A stretch of 64,000 nucleotides of DNA from Streptomyces hygroscopicus (GTDB lineage Bacteria > Actinomycetota > Actinomycetes > Streptomycetales > Streptomycetaceae), in NCBI RefSeq assembly GCF_026168105.1, contig NZ_LBMW01000008.1, forward strand, positions 159,183 to 223,182, in the 5' to 3' direction. Below are positions 1 to 12,938 of the stretch, piece by piece. Each line of letters opens with the position of its first letter. The first letter of the stretch is position 1. The notes beneath the pieces are model-generated. The model was not told the DNA's origin. It saw nothing but the letters and a program-made list of their open reading frames with translations, and made no database searches. Both the position numbers and the translations under genes were made by a program.

Positions 1-93
1 GGGAGCGGTTCCCTCCTGCGGGGCGCGGTCCCGCTGTCGGCCGTACGGCGCCTGCGGCGGCCCGGGGGAGAACGCCGCAACGACACGGAGTGA
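1..93 (+). CDS. 3' end of a gene that starts left of the window
   Basis: One forward frame is open from the first base to a TGA at 91-93, and its codon third positions are mostly G or C, as in real genes here. It gives about 30 residues ending in a basic, Arg-rich tail (RRPGGERRNDTE). The stop lies 11 bases from the stop of the convergent mmuM gene, a normal spacing for tail-to-tail genes. The fragment is too short to assign a function. It could still be a chance open stretch. Confidence 0.3.
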   Translation, partial: GSGSLLRGAVPLSAVRRLRRPGGERRNDTE

Positions 94-104
94 CGGCGTC
101 CTGG

Positions 105-1034
105 TCAGTCGGTCCTTCCGAGCAACGCGGCGATCGACGCGATCGCCTGTGGGCCCACACGGCAGCAGCCGCCGATCAGGCGTGCCCCGGCATCGCGCCA
201 GCCGGTGACCTGGGCGGCCGTGAACGTGGTGCGGCCGTCCCAGGCGCGGGCCCCGGCGTCCCAGGTCTCCCCGCTGTTCGGGTAGACCACCACCGGCTTG
301 CCCGTCACCCGCGCCGCCGTCCCGACGGCGGCGTCCACGTCCTGCGGCGCGCAGCAGTTCACACCCACTGCGATCACCTCGTCCGCCTCGCCGGCCGGGG
401 CGAACGCCTCCTCCAGCGGCTGCCCGGCGCGGGTGCGGTCGCCGGAGACCGTGTACGACAGCCACGCGGGGACCCCGAGTCCACGCACCGCCCGCAGCAG
501 GGCCGCCGCCTCGTCCGAGTCCGGGACCGTCTCCAGCGCCAGCACATCGGGTCCGGCGGCGGCCAGCACCTCCAGGCGCGGGCGGTGGAAGGCCTCCAAT
601 TCGGCGACCGTGAGCCCGTAGCGGCCCCGGTATTCGGAGCCGTCCGCGAGCATCGCCCCGTACGGGCCGGCCGAAGCCGCCACCCACAGAGGCCGTGTGA
701 TCCCCTCGGCTCGCGCCCGCGTGGCCGCCTCGCGGGCCAGTTCGACGCTCAGACCGAGGAGCCCGGCGGTCCGCTCGTGATCCATGCCCCGCTTGGCGAA
801 GCCCTCGAACGTCGCCTGGTAGCTGGCCGTGATCGCCACGTCCGCTCCCGCCTCGAAGTACGCGAGGTGCGCCTCGGTGATCGCCTCCGGCCGCTCCGCG
901 AGCAGTCGCGCCGACCACAAGTCGTCGCTCAGGTCGTGCCCGGCGGACTCGAGCTGGTTCGACATGCCCCCGTCGAGCACGACGGTTCCGGCGGCGAGTG
1001 CCTCGGCAAGGGCGGGAGGGGTGTTGCGGTTCAT
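105..1034 (-). CDS. mmuM: Homocysteine S-methyltransferase
   Basis: Cytosolic enzyme of 309 residues that makes methionine by moving a methyl group from S-methylmethionine or S-adenosylmethionine to homocysteine. The homocysteine/betaine methyltransferase barrel is complete: N-terminal LDGGMSNQLE, a GVNCCAP motif near residue 225 and a C-terminal GGCCRVGP motif. These supply the three zinc-binding cysteines of the family. Length is as expected. The -10-like TAGCGT (complement of 1041-1046) ends six bases before the ATG and no Shine-Dalgarno fits, so the message is probably leaderless. It stands alone, head to head with three short repeats and tail to tail with an unseen gene. Confident from the cysteine motifs and full length. 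Confidence 0.92.
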   Translation of the reverse strand: MNRNTPPALAEALAAGTVVLDGGMSNQLESAGHDLSDDLWSARLLAERPEAITEAHLAYFEAGADVAITASYQATFEGFAKRGMDHERTAGLLGLSVELAREAATRARAEGITRPLWVAASAGPYGAMLADGSEYRGRYGLTVAELEAFHRPRLEVLAAAGPDVLALETVPDSDEAAALLRAVRGLGVPAWLSYTVSGDRTRAGQPLEEAFAPAGEADEVIAVGVNCCAPQDVDAAVGTAARVTGKPVVVYPNSGETWDAGARAWDGRTTFTAAQVTGWRDAGARLIGGCCRVGPQAIASIAALLGRTD

Positions 1035-1112
1035 GTCATGACGCTAGTCGAAGGACGGCTGTCATGGCGCAGGCCGAAGGACGGGCGTCATGGAGCAAGC
1101 CGAAGGACGGGC
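1035..1112. repeat. Three imperfect 26-bp direct repeats in the mmuM promoter region
   Basis: GTCATG recurs at 1035, 1061 and 1087, each time followed by a variant of GCCGAAGGACGGGC, giving a 26-bp period. The first unit carries the mmuM -10-like box at 1041-1046 on the minus strand, so the array lies over and just upstream of the promoter. It could be a set of regulator sites or a simple slippage array. The rest of the 1035-1166 gap shows no gene. Confidence 0.55.
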
Positions 1113-1166
1113 GGATGCCCGGGGGCCTCCCGTACATCGGCGGGATCCCCTCCCGACCCGTCCCGG

Positions 1167-3887
1167 CTAGCCGACACGGATGCCCACGATGCAGGTGTCG
1201 TCGTCCGTATCCGACTTGCTGTAGGTGAGGAGGCGGTCCAGCTGCTGGTCCAGCGTGGGAGGCACCGTACGGGCGGTGGTCAGCAGATGGGCCAGGGACT
1301 CCTCCACGGAACGGTCACGGCGTTCGATCAGGCCGTCCGTGTACATCAACAGCGTGTCGCCGACGGCGAGTTGGACCTCGTGCTCTTCGTACTTCGCCTC
1401 GGGTACGGCGCCGAGCAGCATCCCCTTGACGAGGGGCAGCGGCGCGGCCTCGTCGTCCCGTACCAGGACCGGTGGCAGATGGCCCGCCCTCGCCCACCGC
1501 AGGCTGCGGTCACGCGGGTCGTACAGGCCGCAGACCGCCGTGGCGGTGACGGAGCCGGTCAGATGGTGCGCCACCATGTTGAGCCACGAAAGCAACTGGC
1601 CCGGCCCGGCGCCCGTCACGGCGAGCCCCCGCAGCGCGTTGCGCAGGACGACCATGCTGGTCGCCGCCTCGATGCCGTGCCCGGCCACGTCGCCCACGCA
1701 CAGCAGCACCAGCCGGGACGGCAGGACGACCGCGTCGTACCAGTCGCCGCCGACCAGCTGTTCGGTCTCGGCGGGCCGGTAGCGCACCGCCACCCTCAGG
1801 CCGGGGGCCTCCAGCGGGGCCTGCGTCGGGGGCATGATGGCGTGCTGGAGCTGGAGCGTCAGCCGGTTGCGTTCCGACGCCTGCTGTTCGGTGTGGGCCA
1901 GCTGGTCGCGGGTGGCGGCGAGCGCGACCTCCGTCCAGTGCTGGGCGGAGATGTCCTGGTAGGCGCCACGCACGACGAACAGCCGGCCTCCGGCGTCCAG
2001 CACCGGTTCGGCCGCCACCCGGATGTGGCGGGTCACCCCGTCGGGGCGCTGCAGCCGGAAGGCCGTCGACGCCGGCCTTCGGTTGTGGAGAAGGGTGCGC
2101 AGGAATCTGCCGATGGCGACTGCGTCGTCGGGGTGGGCGTGGGCGGGCAGGTCCTCCAGCGGCACAGGCACGCTCGACGGCGGCTTGCCGTAGAGGCTGA
2201 AGAGCTGGCCGTTCCAGGTGATCTCGCCGGTGAGCAGGTTCTCCTCGAAGCCGCCGATGCGGCCGAGGCGTTGGGCGTGCTGGAGCAGGCTCGCGAGGCG
2301 TGCCGTCTCGTCCTCGATGCGCCAGATGAGCAGGACGCTGCCCGCGTGCCGGCTGATGTTGATGTCGGCCACGGCCGCCAGCGGGACGTCGTCCACCAGG
2401 GAGGTGAGCCTCATACGGTGGGCGCGGAAGGGCTCGCCCGTGGCGTAGACGCGCTCTATCCGCTCGAAGAGCTCGCTCTCCCCGGCGGCCATGGGATACG
2501 CCTCAAGGAGCAGCGCACCGTTGACGACGCCTCGCGGACGGCCGCCGGGGTCGAGGAAGTGGCTGTTGGCGTGGTGGATGCGGAAGTCGACGAGGTCCCC
2601 GTCGGCGTCGAGGTGCGGCACAAGCACCAGGGCGGGGTCGTGGAGCCCGTCGGCCAGGTCCATCAGCTCCGCGACGTCCGGGAGGATCCGGGACCTGGCA
2701 TCGCCGTCGGGGTGCGGTGGCGCACAGGTCTCCAGGGTGTGGGCGCACAGCTCGGCCAGGGCCTCGACCTGGCGGACTATCTGCGGCGGCTGGGGATCCA
2801 GCGGGGTCGGCCAGGCGATCTCCAGCACCCCGTGGATACGCCCGCCGGTACCGGCCGGCAGAGCGACCCGCCCGCCGTCCGGGTGGTGGTGCTGGCCGAT
2901 GGAGGGCAGGCCGGTCGCGGTCAGGGAGGCGATCCACTGCCCCGCACGCTCGGCGAGACCGCGACGCGCCACGGTCGCCACACCCGGGGGCACGTACCGC
3001 CAGCGCGCGGCCTCCGCCGACGAGAAACCGGCACTGCCCGCCAGCGTGAGGGAGCCGTCGGATCCGGCGGCCCAGATGGCCACCGCCACCGCGCCGAGCG
3101 GGGTCAGGGCGTGCTCCAGCAGGGAATCGGCGACGGCCTGTGCGTCCTCGGCGGCGAGCGCACCGCTCTCGGCGGCCCGCAGCCGTACGGCGGAGGAGCG
3201 GTCCGCCGGGGAAGCGGCGTCCGAGGCCGGGGCGTCTCCCTCGGCGGGGCCCCTCGCGATGCTCAGGAAGGCGGTGGTCACCTCGGAGAGCCGGTCCCGC
3301 GAGGCCTGATTGATGACCTCGACCGCGAATTCGAGCGGTGTGGCGCCTGCCTGCTCCGTCAGCTCGGTCAGCTGCCGGGCAGCCTGCGCCGGTCCGCACC
3401 CCAGCCGCTCGACCAGGATGCCCTTGGCGAGTTCGATCAGGGCACGCCCGTCGGCCTCGGCCTGGGCCGCCCGCACCTCGCGGCGAAGCCGCTCCACGGT
3501 CGCCGCCAGCCTGCCGACGGGAGACGTCGCCGGATGCACCGACTCATCGGCACGGTCGCCACCCCCCGCGCTCACGAGGACCGGCTTGCCACCCACTGCG
3601 CCGGCGGTGTTCTGTTCGGTGGCTGTCGGGTTCTCGGGGGTTCGTTCGCCGCTCATCGTGCCGGCGGTGTTCTGTTCGGTGGCTGTCGGGTTCTCGGGGG
3701 TTCGTTCGCCGCTCATTGTGCGCGCGGCGGTCCGGTCGGCGACCGTCGGGCTCCCGTCGATCCGCTCGGCGTCGGCCGGGCCCCCGGCGGTCGGCTCGGC
3801 GTCCGCCGGGCTCGTGCCGATCGGTTCGGACGGTGGCTGGGGAATGCTCACGGTTGGCCTGTTCCTCGGCTGGGACGGGAGACGCAT
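1167..3887 (-). CDS. ANTAR/GAF/PAS protein with C-terminal SpoIIE-type PP2C phosphatase domain
   Basis: Cytosolic regulatory phosphatase of about 906 residues. In order: a low-complexity Pro/Thr/Glu N-terminus with a 20-residue tandem repeat (around 57-96), a short coiled helix and ANTAR-type helical segment (about 130-200, ELAKGILVERLGCGPAQAA), a GAF-like sensor (about 250-390), PAS-like sensor regions (about 400-655), and a SpoIIE/RsbU-type PP2C domain (about 690-906) with GGDWYDAV, GDVAGHGIEA and DTCIVGIRV, the metal-binding acidic positions. Such proteins usually dephosphorylate an anti-sigma-factor antagonist. It lies 57 bases downstream of the hybrid kinase on the same strand, so the two probably share an operon. 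The start is uncertain: ATG at 3887 lacks a good ribosome site, and GTG at 3851 behind GGAAC is an alternative. Confidence 0.85.
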   Translation of the reverse strand: MRLPSQPRNRPTVSIPQPPSEPIGTSPADAEPTAGGPADAERIDGSPTVADRTAARTMSGERTPENPTATEQNTAGTMSGERTPENPTATEQNTAGAVGGKPVLVSAGGGDRADESVHPATSPVGRLAATVERLRREVRAAQAEADGRALIELAKGILVERLGCGPAQAARQLTELTEQAGATPLEFAVEVINQASRDRLSEVTTAFLSIARGPAEGDAPASDAASPADRSSAVRLRAAESGALAAEDAQAVADSLLEHALTPLGAVAVAIWAAGSDGSLTLAGSAGFSSAEAARWRYVPPGVATVARRGLAERAGQWIASLTATGLPSIGQHHHPDGGRVALPAGTGGRIHGVLEIAWPTPLDPQPPQIVRQVEALAELCAHTLETCAPPHPDGDARSRILPDVAELMDLADGLHDPALVLVPHLDADGDLVDFRIHHANSHFLDPGGRPRGVVNGALLLEAYPMAAGESELFERIERVYATGEPFRAHRMRLTSLVDDVPLAAVADINISRHAGSVLLIWRIEDETARLASLLQHAQRLGRIGGFEENLLTGEITWNGQLFSLYGKPPSSVPVPLEDLPAHAHPDDAVAIGRFLRTLLHNRRPASTAFRLQRPDGVTRHIRVAAEPVLDAGGRLFVVRGAYQDISAQHWTEVALAATRDQLAHTEQQASERNRLTLQLQHAIMPPTQAPLEAPGLRVAVRYRPAETEQLVGGDWYDAVVLPSRLVLLCVGDVAGHGIEAATSMVVLRNALRGLAVTGAGPGQLLSWLNMVAHHLTGSVTATAVCGLYDPRDRSLRWARAGHLPPVLVRDDEAAPLPLVKGMLLGAVPEAKYEEHEVQLAVGDTLLMYTDGLIERRDRSVEESLAHLLTTARTVPPTLDQQLDRLLTYSKSDTDDDTCIVGIRVG
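3601..3720 (-). repeat. 60-bp tandem duplication inside the ANTAR/PP2C gene
   Basis: Positions 3601-3660 and 3661-3720 match at 59 of 60 bases. Because 60 is a multiple of three, the repeat adds 20 residues (GERTPENPTATEQNTAG and flanks) without breaking the frame. The near identity points to a recent duplication in a disordered N-terminal tail, a likely site of strain-to-strain length variation. Confidence 0.9.
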
Positions 3888-3944
3888 CACGGAGGGCGCC
3901 GGTCGGCGTCCGTTCGGCTGGTGCGCATGGCGGGTGTCCGCTTC

Positions 3945-7949
<4,005 letters not shown>

Positions 7950-8355
7950 GCGCATCCTCGTTCCGCTCCCCAAGAGTCCCCGCACCGAAGACTCGGAACC
8001 GGGCCCGGCCCGTCGACGGTCCCGCTGGTTGCCCCGCATTCCCGCAGTTCACGGATCTGCCGGAAGAGAAAATACGTCGCAGACTAACTCAGTTGTCGTG
8101 CGACAACCAAAGCGTTGCGCAAGATCCCGGTCCGCGGGGTCGGTACGTGCAAGACAGGAATGCCGACGCGGATCCCGGGTACCGAAAAGGGTTTACACGG
8201 GCGCCGGTCGCCTACCGCCCACAGTGAATCAAGGTCGCCCCGCTGGTGGGGCGGTTTCCTTGCGGCCCGCGTCGTAAGGGCCGGGGGCGGTCGTTGCGGG
8301 CCGTCACCCCGGGAGTTGTCCGGCAAGCGGTTTCCAGCTCGTCCCGCCCGACCCG

Positions 8356-8385
8356 TTGACCTCGCGGCGGGCCCGCCCTTACTTT
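8356..8385 (+). promoter_or_regulatory. Candidate housekeeping-type promoter in the 8.0-8.9 kb gap
   Basis: TTGACC at 8356-8361 and TACTTT at 8380-8385 are 18 bases apart, close to the main vegetative sigma factor consensus, within the most AT-rich stretch of the gap (8376-8435). It would start transcription near 8392, just ahead of a short open frame and a strong hairpin. The other part of the gap, 7950-8355, shows no gene I can support. Confidence 0.45.
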
Positions 8386-8405
8386 TTCGACGTTCGACAT
8401 GGCAG

Positions 8406-8589
8406 ATGTCGTACGAGATTTCGCACGTTGCTTGGAAGTCCGCGCCCCGAGGGGTGGTCCGTATGAGCCGCGACGACGAGCTGTCGTCGGTTCAACCATG
8501 CGTCCGTCCACGGCGCGACGGTGTACGCGGGTCTGGTGCGCGACGCCCCGTTGACGGAAGATCTGATACTGGAGGGTCGCTCACGTTGA
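8406..8589 (+). pseudogene. Short coding remnant with an apparent +1 frameshift
   Basis: From ATG 8406, or the better placed ATG 8463 behind GAGGGGTGG, one frame has strong G/C third-position bias for about 30 codons. Near 8490 the bias jumps to the next frame, which runs on as FNHASVHGATVYAGLV and LTEDLILEGRSR to TGA at 8587-8589. Read across the shift it would be a protein of about 42-61 residues that I do not recognise. A promoter-like pair lies upstream and a 10-bp hairpin starts 18 bases after the stop, so this looks like a complete small transcription unit whose gene is frameshifted. It could instead be a small RNA or a sequencing error. Confidence 0.35.
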
Positions 8590-8606
8590 TCGCGGGCCCC
8601 TCCCAC

Positions 8607-8679
8607 GGGGGTGAGCGTGTCGGCTCACCCCCGCTCACAAGCCCCTGGGGCGTCCCGACCGGAACCGGGGCGCCCCAGG
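8607..8679 (+). terminator. Double hairpin, probable terminator
   Basis: GGGGGTGAGC (8607-8616) pairs perfectly with GCTCACCCCC (8623-8632) over a 6-base loop. A second stem joins CCTGGGGCG (8644-8652) to CGCCCCAGG (8671-8679). No long T run follows, which is usual in this genus. Since the flanking large genes both point away from here, the natural client is the short unit ending at 8589. The rest up to 8910 holds no gene I can support. Confidence 0.5.
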
Positions 8680-8910
8680 CCTGTGTCGCACGGCGGTCCT
8701 TCGAAGGCGGCGACTCGGGCGCCGGGTGCCGCGAGGAGACGCCGAGCACGCTTCGGCGACCACCGAAGCGATGCCCGCCTACTGTTCCGGTACGACCGAA
8801 ACCGGGCCCGGAACCGCCGGGGCGCCGACCGCCGCCTACTTGGCCACCCGGCCGAGCAGGAGCTCCGGCTCGCCGCCCCGGATCCGTGCCCCAGGCCCCG
8901 GAGACCGCCG

Positions 8911-9705
8911 ATGACCCCCTTCGCCGCCCTCCATCACGCCGACGCACCGCTGCTCCTGCCCAACGCCTGGGACCACGCCTCCGCGTTCGCCCTCGCCGCC
9001 GCGGGATTCGAGGCGGTCGGCACCACGAGCCTCGGGGTCGCCGCTGCCGCCGGGCTGCCCGACGGGGCGGCGGCGACCCGGGACGAGACGCTTGGCCTGG
9101 CCCGCCGGCTCGGCACCGGCCCGTTCCTGCTGTCCGTCGACGCCGAAGGCGGCTTCAGCGACGACCCCGAACGGGTGGCCGAGCTGGCCCGCACCTTGCG
9201 CGCCGCCGGAGCCGTCGGCGTGAACCTGGAGGACGGACTCGGAGCGGCCGAGCTGCACTGCGCGAAGATCGCCGCCGTCAAGTCCGCCGTGCCGGACCTC
9301 TTCGTGAACGCCCGAACCGACACGTACTGGCTGGGCGACGGGGACCGGACGGACACCCTGCGCCGCCTCGACGCCTACCAACAGGCCGGTGCGGACGGGG
9401 TGTTCGTGCCCGGCCTCACCGACCCCGAGCGCATCGCGGACCTCGTGCGGCACACGGAGGTCCCGCTCAACGTCCTCCACTCGCCCGCCGGACCGACCCT
9501 CGACCGGCTCGCCGACCTCGGTGTGCGCCGTGTCAGCCTGGGTTCGCTGCTCTACCGGCACGCTCTCGGCGCGGCCCTGGAGACGGCCGAGTCCGTCCGC
9601 TCCGGCAGGCGGCCCCGGGGCGCGGCCCCGACGTACGCCGACGTACAGGCCCTGAGCGGAGGCGTCGACCGTCCGTCTTACGGACCGGTGATGTCGTCGG
9701 CTTGA
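8911..9705 (+). CDS. PEP mutase/isocitrate lyase family protein
   Basis: Cytosolic enzyme of 264 residues with the PEP-mutase/isocitrate-lyase barrel. Visible signatures are LPNAWDHASAFALAAAGFEA near the start, SVDAEGGFSDD (metal-binding acidic loop), VNLEDG, and LFVNARTDTYW. Relatives include phosphonopyruvate hydrolase, oxaloacetate decarboxylase-like and carboxyvinyl-carboxyphosphonate mutase-like enzymes. The loop is DAEGGF rather than the KKCGH of isocitrate lyases, so this is not a glyoxylate-shunt enzyme. The substrate cannot be read from sequence. ATG 8911 was chosen because the family's first strand starts here and the upstream frame contains the hairpins. It ends 39 bases before the epimerase, which appears to have its own promoter. 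Confidence 0.85.
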   Translation: MTPFAALHHADAPLLLPNAWDHASAFALAAAGFEAVGTTSLGVAAAAGLPDGAAATRDETLGLARRLGTGPFLLSVDAEGGFSDDPERVAELARTLRAAGAVGVNLEDGLGAAELHCAKIAAVKSAVPDLFVNARTDTYWLGDGDRTDTLRRLDAYQQAGADGVFVPGLTDPERIADLVRHTEVPLNVLHSPAGPTLDRLADLGVRRVSLGSLLYRHALGAALETAESVRSGRRPRGAAPTYADVQALSGGVDRPSYGPVMSSA

Positions 9706-9731
9706 TCCGGGCTCCCGGGGGTGCGCGCCCC

Positions 9732-9737
9732 TAGCGT
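9732..9737 (+). promoter_or_regulatory. -10 box TAGCGT for a leaderless epimerase transcript
   Basis: TAGCGT ends seven bases before the epimerase ATG at 9745 and no Shine-Dalgarno precedes that ATG. The same geometry recurs before the starts at 1034, 12939, 16992, 25985, 54832, 56102, 61255, 62511 and 63776. Confidence 0.6.
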
Positions 9738-9744
9738 GGGGCAC

Positions 9745-10746
9745 ATGCGTGTACTGGTCACCGGCGGTGCCGGGTTCATCGGGTCACATGTGGTCGAGGC
9801 GCTCGCGGCGCGCGGGCACGAGCCCGTCGTGTTCGACGTCCGGACCGACGCGGGATCGGACGTGCGGGACCGGGATGCCGTCCTGCGCGCCCTGCCGGGT
9901 GTCGACGCCGTCTGCCATCAGGCGGCCATGGTCGGACTCGGCAACGGCTTCACCGACGCGGCGGAATACGTCTCCCGCAACGACTTCGGCACCGCCGTCC
10001 TGCTCACAGCCATGGCGGAGGCCGGCGTACGGAGGCTGGTGCTGGCCGGGTCGATGGTGGTGTACGGAGAGGGACGGTACGTCTGCGCGCAGCACGGGGC
10101 GGTACGGCCGGGCCCCCGGACCGTGGCCGACCTGGCGGCGGGGCGCTTCGAGCCCGGGTGCCCGGCCTGCGGCCGGGACCTGTCACCGGGACTGGTCGGG
10201 GAGGACGCACCCGCCGACCCGCGGAACGTGTACGCGGCGACCAAGCTCGCCCAGGAGCACCTCGCGGCGGCCTGGGCGCGCGCCACCGGTGGCTGGGCGG
10301 TGTCCCTGCGCTATCACAACGTCTACGGGCCGGGCATGCCGCGCGACACCCCCTACGCGGGTGTCGCCTCCTTCTTCCGCTCGGCACTGGCCCGCGGCGA
10401 GGCGCCGCGGGTGTTCGAGGACGGCCGCCAGCGTCGGGACTTCGTCCACGTACGGGATGTGGCGGCGGCCAATGTCGTGGCCCTGGAGGCGGCTTCGGCG
10501 GACGGGGCGCTCACCGCGTACAACACGGGAAGCGGTGAACCGCACACGGTCGGCGAGATGGCCGGAGCCCTGTCCTTCGCGTACGGCGGCCCCGAGCCGG
10601 TGGTCACCGGGGAATACCGGCTGGGGGACGTGCGCCACATCACGGCGGACTCGTCGCGGCTGAGGTCCCGACTGGGCTGGAAGCCCGAGATCGGGTTCCA
10701 GGAGGGCATGAGGGAGTTCGCACGGGCCGGACTGCGCGGGGAGTGA
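9745..10746 (+). CDS. NAD-dependent sugar epimerase/dehydratase with a Cys-rich insert
   Basis: Extended short-chain dehydrogenase of 333 residues, probably acting on a nucleotide sugar in the cytosol. The Rossmann motif GGAGFIGSH opens the protein, and the catalytic YxxxK is in VYAATKLAQEH with an upstream LAGSMVVYGEG. Between them (about residues 118-150) is an insert with C-AQH and GCPACGRD, a likely zinc-binding loop not present in plain GalE. The C-terminal half keeps RQRRDFVHVRDVA and HNVYGPGMP, as in UDP-glucose 4-epimerase relatives. The start follows a -10-like box by seven bases, so translation is probably leaderless. It is the first gene of a region rich in sugar-transfer genes and may supply their donor. 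Confidence 0.85.
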   Translation: MRVLVTGGAGFIGSHVVEALAARGHEPVVFDVRTDAGSDVRDRDAVLRALPGVDAVCHQAAMVGLGNGFTDAAEYVSRNDFGTAVLLTAMAEAGVRRLVLAGSMVVYGEGRYVCAQHGAVRPGPRTVADLAAGRFEPGCPACGRDLSPGLVGEDAPADPRNVYAATKLAQEHLAAAWARATGGWAVSLRYHNVYGPGMPRDTPYAGVASFFRSALARGEAPRVFEDGRQRRDFVHVRDVAAANVVALEAASADGALTAYNTGSGEPHTVGEMAGALSFAYGGPEPVVTGEYRLGDVRHITADSSRLRSRLGWKPEIGFQEGMREFARAGLRGE

Positions 10747-10782
10747 ACGCGTGGGAGCGATCCGGGGCAGGTCCGCTGCGCG

Positions 10783-10917
10783 GCTCCATATCCTGCACGC
10801 TCCGTGCGCTGTCGCGCTCCGTGCGCTGTCGCGCTCGATACCTCGCCCGGCTCGATACCTCGCCCGGCTCCATACCCCGCCCGGCTCCATACCTCGCCCG
10901 GCTCCATTGCTCCCGCG
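10783..10917. repeat. Array of eight 17-bp direct repeats
   Basis: Eight contiguous units each begin with GCTC, starting at 10783, 10799, 10816, 10833, 10850, 10867, 10884 and 10901. The first is 16 bp and the rest 17 bp. The core changes along the array: units 2-3 read GCTCCGTGCGCTGTCGC and units 4-7 read like GCTCGATACCTCGCCCG. The period is not a multiple of three and no gene reads through it convincingly. It sits between the epimerase stop and the convergent sensor kinase stop. There are no unique spacers, so it is not a CRISPR array. Confidence 0.85.
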
Positions 10918-10970
10918 GTTTCAACCCTCCCGGCCGGACGCAGTCGCTCGCTGAATGCGCGTGCCCGCGT

Positions 10971-12083
10971 TCACGCCTCCGCCGTGGGCAGTGTCACCTC
11001 GAAGCGGCAGCCGCCGGGGATGTTGCGTACGGCGGCCCGCCCCTGGTGTGCCTCGACGATGCCGCGGACGATGGCAAGACCCAGGCCCGCGCCGGCCGGA
11101 GGGGTGCGCGCGTGGGTGCCGCGCCAGCCGGTGTCGAAGACCCTGGGCAGGTCCTCCTCCGGGATACCTCCGCAGCCGTCCGTCACGGACAGCACCACGC
11201 CGTCGGGGGACCGCTCGGCGGCCACCGCGACCGTACCGTCGGCCGGTGTCCGGCGGATGGCGTTCACCAGCAGATTGCCGAGCACCCGGCTCATCTCCTT
11301 GCCGTCCACGTCGACCGGCACCTGCTCGACCCGGTCGCCCACCAGCCGTACGCCGAGCTCCCTCGCGAGCGGGTCCGCGCCCGCGAGGGCGTCGCCGACC
11401 AGGTCGTACAGGGAGATCCGGGACGGCGTGAGGGCGAGGGTGCCCGCGTGGATGCGGGATAGTTCGAAGAGGTCGCCCACCATGGTGTTGAGGCGTTCGA
11501 CCTCGGTGCGGATCTGGCGCAGATAGCGGTCGGGGTCGGCGGCGACACCGTCCTCCAGCGCCTCAGACATGGCGCGCAGCCCGGCAAGCGGGGTGCGCAG
11601 GTCGTGCGAGATCCAGGCGACGAGTTCGCGGCGGGAGGCCTCCAGCGCTCGCTCGCGGTCCCTGGACTCGGCGAGCCGTACGCTGGTGGCCGCCAACTCC
11701 CGGCTGAGCGCCTCCAGTTCGGCGGTCGCCGGGCCCGTCGGGGCGGCGAAGTCGCCGCCGTCGCCGAAGGAGCGGGCGGCCAGCCGGAGTTCCCGGCTGC
11801 GGGCGACCACCCAGCGGCCCAGCAGCAGCGCGGTGGCCAGCGAGACGATGGCCGCCATCGCGACGACCGTCGTGACGACGCTCAGGTCGTGCGCGGACAG
11901 GAACATCGCCCAGGCGACGGCCAGCGTGCCCGCGAGCATCGCGGTCACGGCCACCGCCGCGACCACGGCGAGCGAGGCGGTGAGCGAGCGGCGGCGCAGC
12001 AGCCACAGGGCCACCGCGCCGAGCAGCCCGGCCGCGGCGGCTCCCAGGAACGCGAAGAGGGCGATCAGGAGGGTGTCGCGCAT
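10971..12083 (-). CDS. Membrane sensor histidine kinase
   Basis: Kinase of 370 residues that presumably phosphorylates the response regulator encoded just before it. Three to four hydrophobic segments lie in the first 115 residues ([20 protein letters not shown] and following), then a linker, a HisKA helix with [12 protein letters not shown] (phosphoacceptor His), and a HATPase domain with [18 protein letters not shown] and GAGLGLAI. There is little extracytoplasmic sequence, so it may sense membrane or envelope state. ATG 12083 lies two bases after the regulator stop (TGA-CC-ATG), so the pair is translationally coupled. Confidence 0.93.
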   Translation of the reverse strand: MRDTLLIALFAFLGAAAAGLLGAVALWLLRRRSLTASLAVVAAVAVTAMLAGTLAVAWAMFLSAHDLSVVTTVVAMAAIVSLATALLLGRWVVARSRELRLAARSFGDGGDFAAPTGPATAELEALSRELAATSVRLAESRDRERALEASRRELVAWISHDLRTPLAGLRAMSEALEDGVAADPDRYLRQIRTEVERLNTMVGDLFELSRIHAGTLALTPSRISLYDLVGDALAGADPLARELGVRLVGDRVEQVPVDVDGKEMSRVLGNLLVNAIRRTPADGTVAVAAERSPDGVVLSVTDGCGGIPEEDLPRVFDTGWRGTHARTPPAGAGLGLAIVRGIVEAHQGRAAVRNIPGGCRFEVTLPTAEA

Positions 12084-12085
12084 GG

Positions 12086-12826
12086 TCACTCCTCGCCGTC
12101 GGAAGGGTCGAAGCGGTAGCCCACGCCCCACACGGTCTGGATCAGGCGCGGCCGCGCCGGGTCGTCCTCCACCTTGCCGCGCAATCGGCGCACATGGACG
12201 GTGACGGTCGACAGGTCGCCGAAGTCCCAGCCCCACACCTCGCGCATCAGGTCCTCCCGGCTGAAGGCGTGGCCCGGGTGCTGCAGGAAGAAGGCCAGCA
12301 GGTCGAACTCCCGCAGGGTGAGGGAGAGTTCGGTGCCCTTCTTGGTCGCGCGGCGGGCCGCGGGGTCGACGCGGAGCCCGGCCGCGCCCAGCGGCGGCGC
12401 CGCCGTACCCGGCCGGGTACGGCGCAGGACCGACTCCACCCGCAGGACCAGCTCCCGGGGGCTGAACGGCTTGGTGACGTAGTCGTCGGCGCCGACCTCC
12501 AGGCCGAGGATCCGGTCGTCCTCGTCGCCGCGTGCGGTCAGCATGATCACCGGCACGGGCCCGCGGGCGCGCATCCGCCGGCACACCTCGAGCCCGTCCA
12601 TCCCGGGCAGCATCAGATCCAGGACCACCAGGTCGGGCCAGTGGGCGGCGGCCCGGGTGAGGGCGCCGGGCCCGTCCTCGGCGCGGTCGACGAGGTATCC
12701 GGCGCGCTCCAGGTAACCGGAGACCACCTCGGCCACGGTGGGGTCGTCGTCCACGACGAGGACGCGGGCGGCCCGGGCATCCGGTCCGGCGGGCTCGGCC
12801 CCGGTCGACGGGTGCTGCTGGTTCAT
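12086..12826 (-). CDS. OmpR/PhoB-family response regulator
   Basis: DNA-binding regulator of 246 residues. The receiver domain (about 20-135) shows [24 protein letters not shown] with the phosphoacceptor Asp, and [10 protein letters not shown] with the conserved lysine. The C-terminal winged helix (about 150-240) has [20 protein letters not shown] and [16 protein letters not shown], characteristic of the OmpR/PhoB class. It forms an operon with the sensor kinase downstream. The gene is divergent from the glycosyltransferase start at 12939, so the shared 112-base interval is the obvious first place for its own binding sites. Confidence 0.95.
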   Translation of the reverse strand: MNQQHPSTGAEPAGPDARAARVLVVDDDPTVAEVVSGYLERAGYLVDRAEDGPGALTRAAAHWPDLVVLDLMLPGMDGLEVCRRMRARGPVPVIMLTARGDEDDRILGLEVGADDYVTKPFSPRELVLRVESVLRRTRPGTAAPPLGAAGLRVDPAARRATKKGTELSLTLREFDLLAFFLQHPGHAFSREDLMREVWGWDFGDLSTVTVHVRRLRGKVEDDPARPRLIQTVWGVGYRFDPSDGEE

Positions 12827-12938
12827 GCTGCCAGCCTCGCATCACCTGCCGCTCGCCGCGGCGCACGGGTGCCGACGTCCGCGTTTCGTAAGGAGCTGAA
12901 GTCCGATATACGCCTTTCGCGTTCGTAGGGTGAGAGCC
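12827..12938. promoter_or_regulatory. Divergent promoter region between response regulator and glycosyltransferase
   Basis: The rightward gene has TAGGGT at 12926-12931, seven bases before GTG 12939. Two similar short elements, GCGTTTCGTAAGG near 12882 and GCGTTCGTAGGG near 12919, form a loose direct repeat about 37 bases apart, a spacing that could hold tandem regulator dimers. This is a suggestion from pattern only. Confidence 0.35.

Noticed and set aside
10783..10917. Possible CRISPR array
   Set aside because: The 17-bp units are directly joined with no unique spacers, and no cas genes are present.
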